From contig JARBES010000113.1 of NCBI GenBank assembly GCA_030265145.1, positions 21,243,605-21,266,607 on the forward strand: 23,003 nucleotides of DNA, in the 5' to 3' direction. The DNA comes from Strongylocentrotus pallidus. Taxonomy: Eukaryota > Echinodermata > Echinoidea > Camarodonta > Strongylocentrotidae. The notes under the pieces were generated by a model. The model worked only from the letters and a program-made list of their open reading frames with translations, had not been told where the DNA came from and did not search any database. Made by a program: the position numbers and the translations under genes. Positions 9,546 through 18,905 of the stretch are shown piece after piece (position 1 is the first letter of the stretch; every line of letters begins with the position of its first letter).

Positions 9546-10750
9546 CTGTATATTTATATAATATAGAAAGAGAAATCAACATGAAGGGTTCAATGCATTA
9601 ATTTTAGTTCATTACATCAAGACACCTCTTAATTTTTCAGAAGGATGCGTGCCATGATGATGATTATGATGATGATGGTGATGATGATGAGGATTATGAC
9701 AATGATGATGACGATGCCTATAAAGGCGTCATACGTTTGTTAAAATCACCTAAAGGCACAAGCTTATTCAAATCATTTCTTATATTACACACTGTTATCT
9801 GCTTTTATTATGTGGTAACACAGGGAAAACCCCATACCTGTAGAGAACACGACGACACTACGCTCACTTAGTTTAGACCTAGATACAAAAAAAAATCAAT
9901 GATTTTTTTTTAAATCTAGCTCCAGAGTATCTTCGATGTGGTTCAATCTTTAACATTTGTCTATTAAAATAGATCGCATCATGAAAAGTTCGCTTTAATT
10001 GGTAAGCTCTACCCCCCACTTCACTCGGAAGGAGATAGGTGGATGTACATAGACCGAAACAGGGCCCCATTAACAACTTGGAAGCCATTACTAGACCTTA
10101 ATAACGGTGTGCACTGACCACTAGACATAACAAATGGATTCATTTAGCCACCAATGAATACATACGCAACCACACGTGAAGTCAATCTCACCCACAGATT
10201 CAGCAGCATACACGCATTCACGCACACCCACGATACTTCTATTTCAGCTGTAAATATAAATATTGTATTGCTTAGTTCGTAAACGTACATGTCCTTTACT
10301 ATCGTCATCGGCATTTTCTGTAACTGAATCTTGTGTTGGAGATGGAGTTGGAGTTGGAGATGGAGTTTTCGGCAAGGGTTGGTTGTTGAAGTAACGAGTT
10401 GCATTGATTCTAGAACGTTCTGAGGATAATCAAAAGAACATCAATCAAGATAAGTCAAAATTTATGGTCTTCATCTAAATAGAGTTTACAATATGATTAA
10501 CTGTTCATCAAATTTATAAATATGACCGTTGGTGATTTTATAGTTTTGCTTGCTCTTCTAGCAACATGCCTAAGGAAAAGCGATCAACGGCCTTTACGAC
10601 ATCCACATATTCCTTTTTTATTTTTTGTTTATTAACAGGATGTAATAACACAGTAGGCAGGGCCAAAAACATGCTGCTGTGGATCTTAATTTATATCTTA
10701 TTCGCTTCCATCTTCTTATTATTCTGCATTCTTCGTTCCTTAATCTCTCA

Positions 10751-10781
<31 letters not shown>

Positions 10782-13700
10782 CCTCCTTCTATTACTCCTT
10801 CCTTCCCCATCTCTCTCTCTCTCTTCCCTTGAATACATTACAATGGGAATAACACGGCAACTACAGTGTATTGTGTTGTTCCATTTATCAATAGGTCCTC
10901 CTTGTGCAGTGCGTCATCAGATTATACCTCGGCCACACCAACGAGACAGACACCTGACCGATCGAAACATTACATTACGTTGAATAACCAGGAAACAGTC
11001 GGTTTGGAGTCGGCTCGGCGGCGTGACTGATGGATCGGATTTATATCCATGGCGTCTTTGGAGATAATCCGAAATTAGCTCCGGCGACAATTATTTATTC
11101 GGGTTTTATCATATTTATTACGTCATAGATTGTTCAGGTTATGGCCGCCATTTTGTTTAAGATAAGGTTAAAAGGGTTAGGGACTTAGGGTTACTTTTAT
11201 TGTGTTTGTTTCAGGGTGAATGTCAAGACCTAGGTTATCAATGAGAATTGGATTTATACAGCGCCTTTTCACAGGATACAAGGAACTGTCCCTTAGCCTT
11301 AAAACAAATTAAGATTTGTAAAGGATTTTTTTTGTTTTTAAGAACTGAAGTGAAATACTATTTCTCATAAATGCGATGAGTTTTTTGTACATAAGCGTAA
11401 TGGATTGAAGGATTTGAAGCCAGTCTGTCTCCGGGATTTGGGAATGAGTGTAGCATGGGACCGTTTCAGTTTTTGACAAGCCGAGTACACTTATTCTGGA
11501 GGCGTCGGAGTCTGCACATGCAGGTCCTACTTACTGATACCCCAATCAAGCATGTACCATATAGTCAAGCTTGGATTGCAAAAGTGATTTAACAGCATAC
11601 TGCAATAAAATCTCGATCCAGGCACCTTATAGTCCGCTTTAGAGGGAAATCTCCCAGTTGGGGGTACGAACGACTATAAAACGTTAGAGTAGAAAAGTTA
11701 CTGCGGGGGAAGGGGGGAATGCCACCCGAGCATGGCTGTGTCGTACAACCGCTTTGGATTTAACCAGATGATACAAATAAAGGTTAACGAAAGTAGAAAA
11801 TATAAAAATAAAAACGCTTTCATCTTACGTCTTTTCTTCCTCTTCAAATATACAATGACGGCTACGAGGACAACGACGACAAGGACACAGACACTGACTG
11901 GCAAATATAGGCCCCATGGGACGAATGCGGTGACTTTATTGTCGGAACTTGGGATACCTGCCAACGAATATTGCACAGAAAATATGATTTTGAATAAAAA
12001 ATTTAAACACAATCATCCTGAGCCAAGTTTAATAGCCTACGGTGGCACACTCAAAAATATGCTGACTTTTCAATGACATATTACATATTAGTTCTGAACG
12101 TATATGAAATACAATGTCTTCGCCGGAAATCCTATAAAAACTTTAAAAAGTTGATTTTTTGAAAGTCTTTGTCCTCGTGTAAGAAATTAATTTTAATGAA
12201 CAGCGCACACCTTTTAGTCAACGTAGTCAAATTGGCTACCATTTGTATTGCGTGTTTAATGTTTTTTGGACATGTACATGCGACAGAATTAGATTGTGAC
12301 TGTCCACTGTCTGTTCAATTAGTCGACCAAAGCAGATGAATCGTTAAAGGCGATAACTACCGATAAATTTAATTATAAAATGTTATAGTCTGAAACATGT
12401 AAGAAATTGATGAATCTTTTTGACCACCTAATCAATACAACTAGCATGTAGGGTTATGAAACCTACAGGCTTGTTATCCGGTCAGTTGATTTAAAACAGT
12501 AATTTGAAGAAGTATACAAGCAATATTTCATAAAGCTTTGACCGACGAATATCATAACATAGCGCTATTCGATAAATATTTTTCGTTAAATCCAAAAGCA
12601 AAGAGAAGTCTTATTTTTAAAGTGTCCGGAAACACAACCCACACCATACTTACATTGTGTTAAAATTTCAATGAACTCGCTGTCTTTGCTGAACCCGGAG
12701 TCGTACTTGCTATTCACTGTGACTCGGTAAACCGTACACGGACGAAGACCCCCGATTGCAAGCCGAGTGTGTGTAAGTTCGCTGATCTTCGTGCATTCCC
12801 CGGGGACATCAACTTCACAATATGTTACCGTATATGTTTTAGGCCTTCCATCAGACGAGTTGGTTTGCCACGCGATGGAAAATGAAGTGGAAGTTATTGA
12901 TGATTCCAAAACGAACACGTTGTTTGGTTTTTCGGGCAGGCCTTGTTTCTCTGTTTTAACATAGATGGTGTTCGTTAGTCAACTAAAGTATAGGCCTATG
13001 TGGTAAATGCATTGATGTTAATCAATGTCACAGTACTATTTCAAATCTATCCACGAAATACCAAGAAAATATTAGCAGAATTTAAGCAAAAACATAGTGA
13101 CAATCATATTTGCAAAATCAGGTGATTCGGATGCAACTCAATTTATACAAAGAACGTTTAAGGAAGACAAGAAATGTGTTAATCGTTAAAGCAGGAAGTT
13201 TATATATATACCCAGACGTTGTGTGGACAGATAGTCATGATGGTTAGTGCTATTTGATTAATATTTTTGTTTAGTCTGAAAGTGATAGTGAAGTGCCCGG
13301 TCACGCCCCCCCCCCCCTATCATACAAAATATTTTTGTTGCGGTTTCAAACAAAAACGCTTTACAAGGGAACTCAATACACAGATGGTCTATTTATACGA
13401 GTGATCACTACAGCAGATTTTCAACTCACCTCCGTTGAAATAAATCTTAGAGGGGAAGCTGTAGACGCCATTTTGAAAGCTTAGCACCTTAACATTCGTC
13501 CGTGACCATCCACGTGGGATTGGAACAGCTCCCTCAACGCTAACACAGTCGATGCTAATTTCTGCATGGTCAGGGTCGACACTGTCTACAGCAATGGTGG
13601 TATTGACTAGTTGAAAGCAGAGATCGAAAGGTAGCGGGCCGCCTGTGCTGTCTGGCCGAGTTATATCAACTCGATCCTCTTGACTGTCATACACTGCTTT

Positions 13701-16700
13701 GATACCTAATTGAGTGAGCGCATAAATGAGGAACAATTTACTGTTTATTTAACTTGCTCGAACATTATAGGAAATTTGTCAATTTGTAGTCATGATTCGT
13801 GCTGGTACATTGTAAAATTGTCGGCAGAAATATTGTTTTCCTCACCGTATCATGTATTCCAAAAACGTCATATGGTGTGTAGAACAAAGTCTAATATCGT
13901 AATTATAATCATCTTCACACGATGTCCTCATATGATAAGCTGATGTGTAAAACACTTTGTCAAAAACGGTAATCGTGCATAATTGTACTTATTTACTCAT
14001 GATTAAACAACATGATTTTACATCATTCCCTCACATTACTCACCTAGCTCTTCAGGAGACAAGGCTGAAAAGAAATTACGAACACACAAGTTAGGTAATT
14101 TTACATTTTTGTTGACGAAATAATCCTTATTACAGTATATAATTTGTCCCTATTTTCACGAAGTGACGGTAGTGAGGAAAATCGTAACGCAAAGTGAATG
14201 CAATTTTTTTTTCACTTCCGTCACTTCGTGAAAACAGCGACGAATTGTTGCACACATGAAAAGAATATTTATTTCCCAATATGTTTAGAAACATATGTTC
14301 TGACTTCCAATAACATGTGGAAGGGACCTATACTGGTTAAACCACCACCTACACCATGTTATTTAAAAAAAAAATATGAACGTAATTGGCTTGTAGCGTT
14401 CTATGGCCGGGATTATTCCAAAAGACTGGTCAATGGAACAGAAGACCGACAGCCAAAGAGACAGACAGCCCTCGTGACCATCAACCCACGAGACCGACTA
14501 ACGAAATATACAAACGTACAATACATTAACAACTGTTTTTTTTTTTTTAAGAGTTGTCAGTAAAAAAAAAATAGCGGACATTTTCAGTCTCGTGAGCTGC
14601 CGGTCTACAGAGCCTCGTAACATAGAGGTTTGCAACCAAGTGTAAATTCTAAATGAAGATCCTGGTTTGTATTTTGAGCTGTATGCCCATGATGCAATTG
14701 TCATTTTGCAATAATTTGCAAACCTTGTCTTACGGGGACCTAGGCTATTGGTCGCCTGGGTAATTGAGTGTGTCGTTAGCGGAGGATATGTCCTTTAAAA
14801 ACGAATGCCTCCCCCTCTGACTGTTAGGCGCGTTCTTTAATGCAGGCCTCATGACACTTTGCATAAAAAAGACTTTCAACAAATAAACATAAGGCAATAG
14901 GCTATTTTCGTAATGTAACCAAATTTAAAACGCAAGTCTTTGTGAAGTGCCTCAATACAAATTATTTCATTTACCTGATAAGAATAATAGTATTTTAATA
15001 CTATGCAAACTACATATAGTAAGTGTTGCTTGGTAGGTCAAGCAATAATGTTTGTCCAACCTGGCACTAATGTATGCAGTTCGGATTCTGTCTATTAAAA
15101 TATTATTATTCTTATCAGGTGAATTAAATAATTAGTATTGAGGCACTTCACAAAGACTTATGCATTAAATTGGATGACATTACGAGACTGGCCTATTTGA
15201 AAGCCACGGCCATAATTTTTGTAATCTGGACATATTTTGTGTTTGATAAACAATAAGGTCGGTATTGAAATTGTCTTTGAGTTGACTTCTCGAAAGGCCC
15301 TTTGTGCCATTATTTCCACCTGACAGGAGTCCTTACGTTTGGTTGTTATTTCAATGGACTCGCTGACTTCACTGAACCCGAAGACATTTTGGCTTTGCAC
15401 ACATAATCGATAGCTCGTAGAAGGCCGAAGATCCCCGATTGTTAGCCGAGTCTGCGTGACATTGGAGACCTCAGTGCAGTTGAGAGGGACGTCAACATTA
15501 CAACACTTAACATTGAAGGTTGCCGGGTTTTCGTCTGATGAGCCATTTTGCCAAATGACACTGAACGAGGATGTAGTGATTGAAGATTTCAAAACAGCAA
15601 CGTTGCTGGGTTTGCGAGGAAAATCTGATAGGATGAAAGCAATTGTAACTCGTGTATTCCTTAGTAGACTTAACAAATATAGGTTTATGTTTTTTTCAGT
15701 TATCAACCTATAAAAAGGGAAAAAAGCCATGAGAAGTAGTGATTTGAAACAAGTTTAACAAGCATTAATTATACCTTTACCAATGACACACCGGTTTATC
15801 GTTGCGTAACCCATTTACTCTTCTTATTGATCAATATTTGTTTAAACCAAAGTATTTTTCATAGATATATCCACTTCGCTAATAAAGCTCACTGAAAATC
15901 AGAAGGTATAATGGAAGGGCATTGTTTGGTAAACTTGATTTTCCGATGAACTTACGTTTCATTCGAAAAGAAGTTTACGTTGAAACATATATCAATTACT
16001 GGTAATGACCAAAATTAATCTGATTGAGTGGTTGTGCAGCACAAAACGTACGACCATTCGGTAAAATGGTCTGAAAATCAGACTATTACTAAGGTGATTA
16101 CTATGATCGATTCGGCAACTAACTGTCGTCATTTTCCTACTAAAAGTCATTTTCAAGCCCCCTTTTTTAAGGGAAGTTCTAAATTAGTATTATCTTTCAA
16201 ACGCCGTTGGGATCTAACCTGTTCATCTGTTCGGGCTGCAAATTGGGCATAGCACCCTTAAGGCCAAAAAAGCACATGTATATGGCCTGACCCACATTAG
16301 TTTTGTAATCACCTTTTTAAACAAGAATATAATACTGTATATATGTTTGGGTAGCAGCACCAGCCTTTGGCTCTCCTAGCTGTCTCCACATTCATATGAC
16401 ATTTTCGTTGTTATTGTATTCTATTGTAAATAATAATAATCTGGATATATATATAGCGCTTAATACGAAATACCGTCTTTAAGCGCGTTGCAAATATTAA
16501 TACACATGTCATCGGATTCATGCACGCACAATCTGCACCATCTCCACTCCCTAGGGAGTTTTCCTAACATATGGTCACCGTGACGGTATAGGCCATTACT
16601 AACACAAATGCTTTCGCCATGTTACCGGGTCCTCACTTCTCTCTTAGGAATCGAATGGCAAATGTAGATTACTGCCTTGCTAAATAAATGTTTGTCTTTT

Positions 16701-18863
16701 TCTTTAAGTTGTACACTATGTTTTTTGTTTTATATGTTTTCATGATGAATGAAATAAAGATCCTATGACGGTTACTGGATCATTAGGGAAAGTCAAAGTG
16801 ACAGAAGAAAATGTGGATTAAAAGTTAAAAAAATAAGTCTTACAGCCAACTCTAAGAATGACCCCAACTCGTAAAGCATCTGACATCCCTGGGTGCTCTA
16901 CCAAACACGAAATAATTCGTCTGTCGTCGCCAATGGTGGGTTTCACGTCGACTCGTCTTGATGAAGTCATCAATGACGTATTTCCTGCTGCAGGCCAATT
17001 TGTCTGATTATAAATGAGTGCTGTGTTGACGTCACCAACGAACCAAGTGAGAGTGGCGGGAGGGTCGCATGGGGAAGGGACAGTGCAGCTTAGACTGCGA
17101 CGCTCCATACTGGCTATGTGCAGTATTAGGTCTGTGTTGACCAAGGTCAAGTTATTGTTGACGTCATATATCAGGACTTGGGTTGGTGGAACTGTTTTAT
17201 TGAAATAAAAACGGATATATATATACATATATATATATATATACATAACTATAGAAATCCGGTCATATTATTAAAGCGAACGGCTAACAATTTAAGCGCG
17301 TCAATGTGTGTGATAAACACATTCTCTATCGAACACATGCATTAGTTGTACGCTTTCTCTGGCCATAACTTGATATATTCACTCAATTTTAATGGTAGAA
17401 ATAGCAAACAAAAACTTCGATTGTCTTCCTTTAAATAACGAATAAGATATGATACTCGAAAGAAAACCACCGTCTGTTTGGCAGTACGTACGGTTCAGAT
17501 TTTATGCATTAATTGTCATGTTGTGTTCATATGCTTCAACGGCATGCTATCACACGAAATTGAGCTATACAGCTGATGGAAACATATTTAGTTATATAGT
17601 GGAATTTCCAATGATCTTAAAAGTGTAAACAAAATCATTATGAATATTTTTAGGATTCAAACTGCCGTCTGATCTTAGTGTTCAAAATAGGAAACCTAAT
17701 ATGTAGGCTTAATGAAAACCCATTTTACTAATTGTGATTCATCATTACCTTAATAGAAGAAGAGCCTTGACCATAAACAAATTTGATGATCATGGTTCAC
17801 TTGAAATTTTATATTTATTTGTGCAATCTCCTCAAAATAATGTTAGATATAAGACCTTAGAATATTGAGGGCGGTACATGACTGTTAAACCCTGTAGCAA
17901 TTTGTCTTACTTGCGATATCGAGTCGGATTCTTCTTTCCGCCACACTGCTTCGCAAGACAGCCGTACATAAATAGATTCCTTCATCATACTGATCCACTT
18001 GTTGAATCATCAGCATAAGCCCCTCAGTCAGGGTGCCGCCCAAGGCATACTTTTCACGGTTGATCCAGCTTATGTTGCAAGAAATTATTTTAGTATCTTG
18101 GCATTTTGCGACACTGGCTAATATGTGTCTTTGAGTTTGGTGACCCAGCCTCACCTCTCTTGCCCAAGTGGCTCGTGCGAAGTCTCGAGTTGTGGAGGAG
18201 AATGGACAGGCGAGCAGAGCAGGTTGACCAATACCTGTCATCACAACTTCATCAATAAGGACTCCAAACGTTCCTCCTTTTATTAGTAAATACATAAATA
18301 AATGATTTTTTAAAGGAAAATCAAATTCAAAATACGATTCTCGCTCTCCCTGGTCCACAATTGCAAAAAACGCAGGGATACTTTTGGACAAATTAGTTAG
18401 AGATGTAATATACTAGAAAACACACTCGCCGAGAATCATAACCAAATTCGCATTTTCCCTACTAACAACAACATATATTTAACAAAAACACAAAAACAGT
18501 ACAAATAACAACCATAGCAACAACAATAATAATACTTATACAAATGATGATAGTTTTTACAATAACAATAACAACAATGAAATTGATATTGATAATAAAT
18601 ATTATTAAAATAATAATAACAATAACCATAATAATAATGACACTTCTACTACTACATCTACTGCTACTACTACTACTACTTCTACTACATTTACTTCTTC
18701 TAATTCTAATAACTTTTCTTATAATGATTAAGATGATAATATATGATAATAATGATTATAATGCTATTAATAACAACGACGAAAATTATTTGAAACAGAA
18801 ATACGTACCTGATAGATAACATAAAGCCACGCAAATTAACGCATTTACAAAGTACCCTGACAT
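9273..18863 (-). CDS. Ig/FN3 transmembrane receptor, complete gene model (ten exons)
   Basis: The minus-strand exons are 18863-18809, 18276-17911, 17191-16844, 15624-15337, 14064-14044, 13705-13430, 12941-12654, 11957-11829, 10419-10289 and 9545-9273. They sum to 2175 bases and one frame of 724 residues. All junctions are phase 1 except the last, which is phase 0 on both sides. The order is signal peptide (1-18), V-type Ig (19-140), second Ig (141-256), FN3 (257-352), microexon (353-359), unrecognised domain (360-451), FN3 (452-547), membrane span (about 563-585) and cytosolic tail. It is a type I surface protein, likely an adhesion or recognition receptor. Ectodomain glycosylation sequons are numerous. 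An in-frame TAG just upstream supports the start. I recognise the architecture but no named orthologue, and the ligand is unknown. Confidence 0.85.
9654..9717. repeat. GAT-type microsatellite in intron 9
   Basis: Imperfect GAT/GATGAT repeats over about 64 bases, interrupted by TAT, GGT and ACG units. The rest of intron 9 (9546-10288) shows no other feature I can support. Confidence 0.9.
10289..10419 (-). CDS. Exon 9: proline-rich cytosolic segment
   Basis: 131 bases, phase 1 in and phase 0 out. It encodes RINATRYFNNQ, then a Pro/Ser/Thr repeat (PLPKTPSPTPTPSPT) with PxxP pieces that could meet SH3-type partners, then an acidic ADDDSKGH end. The acceptor is TTATCCTCAG and the donor GTACGT. 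The phase shift at its end is matched exactly by the next exon, which supports both. Confidence 0.75.
10744..10778. repeat. CT microsatellite in intron 8
   Basis: An almost perfect CT run followed by a wider pyrimidine-rich stretch up to about 10830. A 10-base imperfect hairpin (GGAATAACAC and GTGTTGTTCC) follows at about 10841-10877. Confidence 0.92.
11140..11310. other. Intron 8 segment with telomere-like words and a dispersed-repeat fragment
   Basis: At 11174-11193 the plus strand reads GGGTTAGGG and then TTAGGGTTA, two to three TTAGGG-like units. At 11248-11275 TTGGATTTATACAGCGCCTT resembles a word (TTTATATAGCGCTT) seen again at about 16441-16463 and common in dispersed marine-invertebrate repeats. 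Both are short. Confidence 0.35.
11829..11957 (-). CDS. Exon 8: transmembrane segment
   Basis: 43 codons. A short membrane-proximal stalk is followed by a hydrophobic run (about residues 563-585, ending LVAVIVYL) and the basic stop-transfer KRKKR. The orientation is therefore type I, with the C-terminus in the cytosol. The acceptor is TTGGCAG and the donor GTAAGA, both phase 1. Confidence 0.88.
12654..12941 (-). CDS. Exon 7: fibronectin type III domain b
   Basis: 96 codons. KPNNVFVLESS, FSIAWQ with the core tryptophan, LRPCTVY and SGFSKDSEFIEILT match FN3 domain a position by position. The acceptor (AGAAACAAG) has a poor pyrimidine tract but sits at the position equivalent to that of FN3 a; another AG ten bases upstream is also in frame if used differently. 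The donor is GTAAGT. Confidence 0.88.
13430..13705 (-). CDS. Exon 6: unrecognised extracellular domain
   Basis: 92 codons with a clean donor (GTGAGT) and acceptor (CAATTAG), phase 1 on both sides. It holds two cysteines (DLCFQL and SIDCVSV), one sequon (NTT), and alternating hydrophobic residues that suggest a beta-sandwich. Weak FN3-like traits are STGGPLPFDL, where FN3 often has a GG-x-P turn, and NGVYSFPSKIYF near the end, like the G strand. The core tryptophan and the L-x-P-x-T-x-Y signature are absent. It may be a diverged FN3 or a different fold. Confidence 0.75.
14044..14064 (-). CDS. Exon 5: 21-base microexon
   Basis: A good acceptor (ATTTCTTTTCAG) is followed after exactly 21 bases by a consensus donor (GTGAGT). 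Phase 1 on both sides adds seven residues (P-L-S-P-E-E-L) without changing the frame, so the exon could be included or skipped. It would act as a linker between FN3 a and the next domain. Confidence 0.72.
   Translation of the reverse strand, partial: PCLLKS
14153..14234. repeat. Perfect 17-base inverted repeat (hairpin) in intron 4
   Basis: The arms TTTTCACGAAGTGACGG (14153-14169) and CCGTCACTTCGTGAAAA (14218-14234) are exact inverted copies. Weaker pairing extends about ten bases further inward (AGTGAGGAAAAT with the T-rich tract and TTCACTT). The loop is 48 bases. This could be the pair of ends of a tiny non-autonomous DNA element. Confidence 0.8.
14896..15197. mobile_element. Fold-back MITE, about 300 bases, ~100-base arms
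   Basis: The left arm 14896-15000 and right arm 15093-15197 are inverted copies with few mismatches. Long shared blocks are AAGTCTTTGTGAAGTGCCTC and CCTGATAAGAATAATA. The outermost shared word is AATAGGC. The centre of about 92 bases is unique. It lies in intron 4 between FN3 a and the microexon, within 150 bases of the FN3 a exon end. It has no coding capacity, and no target duplication was defined. Confidence 0.85.
15337..15624 (-). CDS. Exon 4: fibronectin type III domain a
   Basis: 96 codons. KPSNVAV opens strand A, FSVIWQ holds the core tryptophan, LRPSTSY is the L-x-P-x-T-x-Y signature, and VFGFSEVSESIEITT closes the domain. It has the same exon length as FN3 b (288 bases) and 53 of 95 identical residues by hand alignment. 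Sequons: NGS, NCT, NVT. Two cysteines (KCCN and NCT) lie where FN3 domains usually have none; one of each pair is also present in FN3 b. Confidence 0.9.
16260..16760 (+). repeat. Dispersed-repeat mosaic in intron 3
   Basis: 16260-16437 resembles a LINE 3' tail: a CTTTGGCTCTCCTAGC stretch, T-rich sequence, then TTGTAAATAATAATAAT. It is followed by TATATATATAGCGCTTAA, AAGCGCGTTGCA and, further on, GGTCCTCACTTCTCTCTTAG and GTAGATTACTGCCTTGC, words I associate with widespread non-coding repeats of marine animals. A T-rich end with AATAAA lies near 16751-16757. Family names cannot be given from sight. Confidence 0.4.
16844..17191 (-). CDS. Exon 3: second immunoglobulin domain
   Basis: 116 codons. 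The core is SLSCTVPS, then PPATLTWFVGD with the tryptophan, then RRIISCLVEHP with the second cysteine. PPA.LTW and an SC-x-V-x-H-P end recall CD80/nephrin-like C2-set domains. The sequons NLT, NQT and NTS suggest dense glycosylation. The acceptor is TAAAACAG, and a TA-repeat lies just upstream of it. Confidence 0.85.
17217..17245. repeat. TA microsatellite next to the exon 3 acceptor
   Basis: TATATA repeats with single interruptions begin 26 bases upstream (gene sense) of the exon 3 start, where a branch point and pyrimidine tract would normally lie. Confidence 0.85.
17246..17910. other. Intron 2 of the receptor gene
   Basis: AT-rich sequence; I see no exon, RNA or repeat in it beyond the TA tract at its end. 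Confidence 0.5.
17911..18276 (-). CDS. Exon 2: V-type immunoglobulin domain
   Basis: 122 codons. LLACPF holds the B-strand cysteine, ATWAREV the core tryptophan, and DQYDEGIYLCTAV the D-x-G-x-Y-x-C motif of V-set domains. Two extra cysteines (KCQ and ISC, about eight residues apart) lie between strands and may form a second disulfide. The sequon NIS is next to the second of these. The donor is GTAAGA; the acceptor is a weak, A-rich AAAAG. Confidence 0.88.
18480..18790. repeat. AAT/CTA trinucleotide tract in intron 1
   Basis: Long imperfect AAT/AAC repeats on the plus strand change into CTA/CTG repeats (about 18645-18695) and then into AT-rich simple sequence. The open frame across it (18544-18819) is only this repeat translated. 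Confidence 0.9.
18809..18863 (-). CDS. Exon 1: signal peptide
   Basis: The ATG at 18863-18861 has an A at -3 and an in-frame TAG 42 bases upstream (18905-18903). The peptide MSGYFVNALICVALCYLS has a hydrophobic core and small residues near its end, as in secretory signals. The donor GTACGT follows at once, in phase 1: the usual one-exon leader of Ig-type genes. Confidence 0.83.
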
Positions 18864-18905
18864 CTTGATAAAGACATAGATTGTCTTTGTGTCAGTAAGG
18901 ACCTA
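18864..18905 (-). promoter_or_regulatory. 5' leader of the receptor gene with in-frame stop
   Basis: No ATG lies in frame between the TAG at 18905-18903 and the start codon, which fixes the start used. No convincing TATA box or initiator pair was found upstream, so the transcription start is not placed. Confidence 0.5.

Noticed and set aside
11174-11193. Interstitial telomere repeat
   Set aside because: Only two to three imperfect TTAGGG units; too short to claim a telomeric origin.
18544-18819. 91-codon open frame rich in Ile, Thr and Leu
   Set aside because: It is the trinucleotide microsatellite read as protein.
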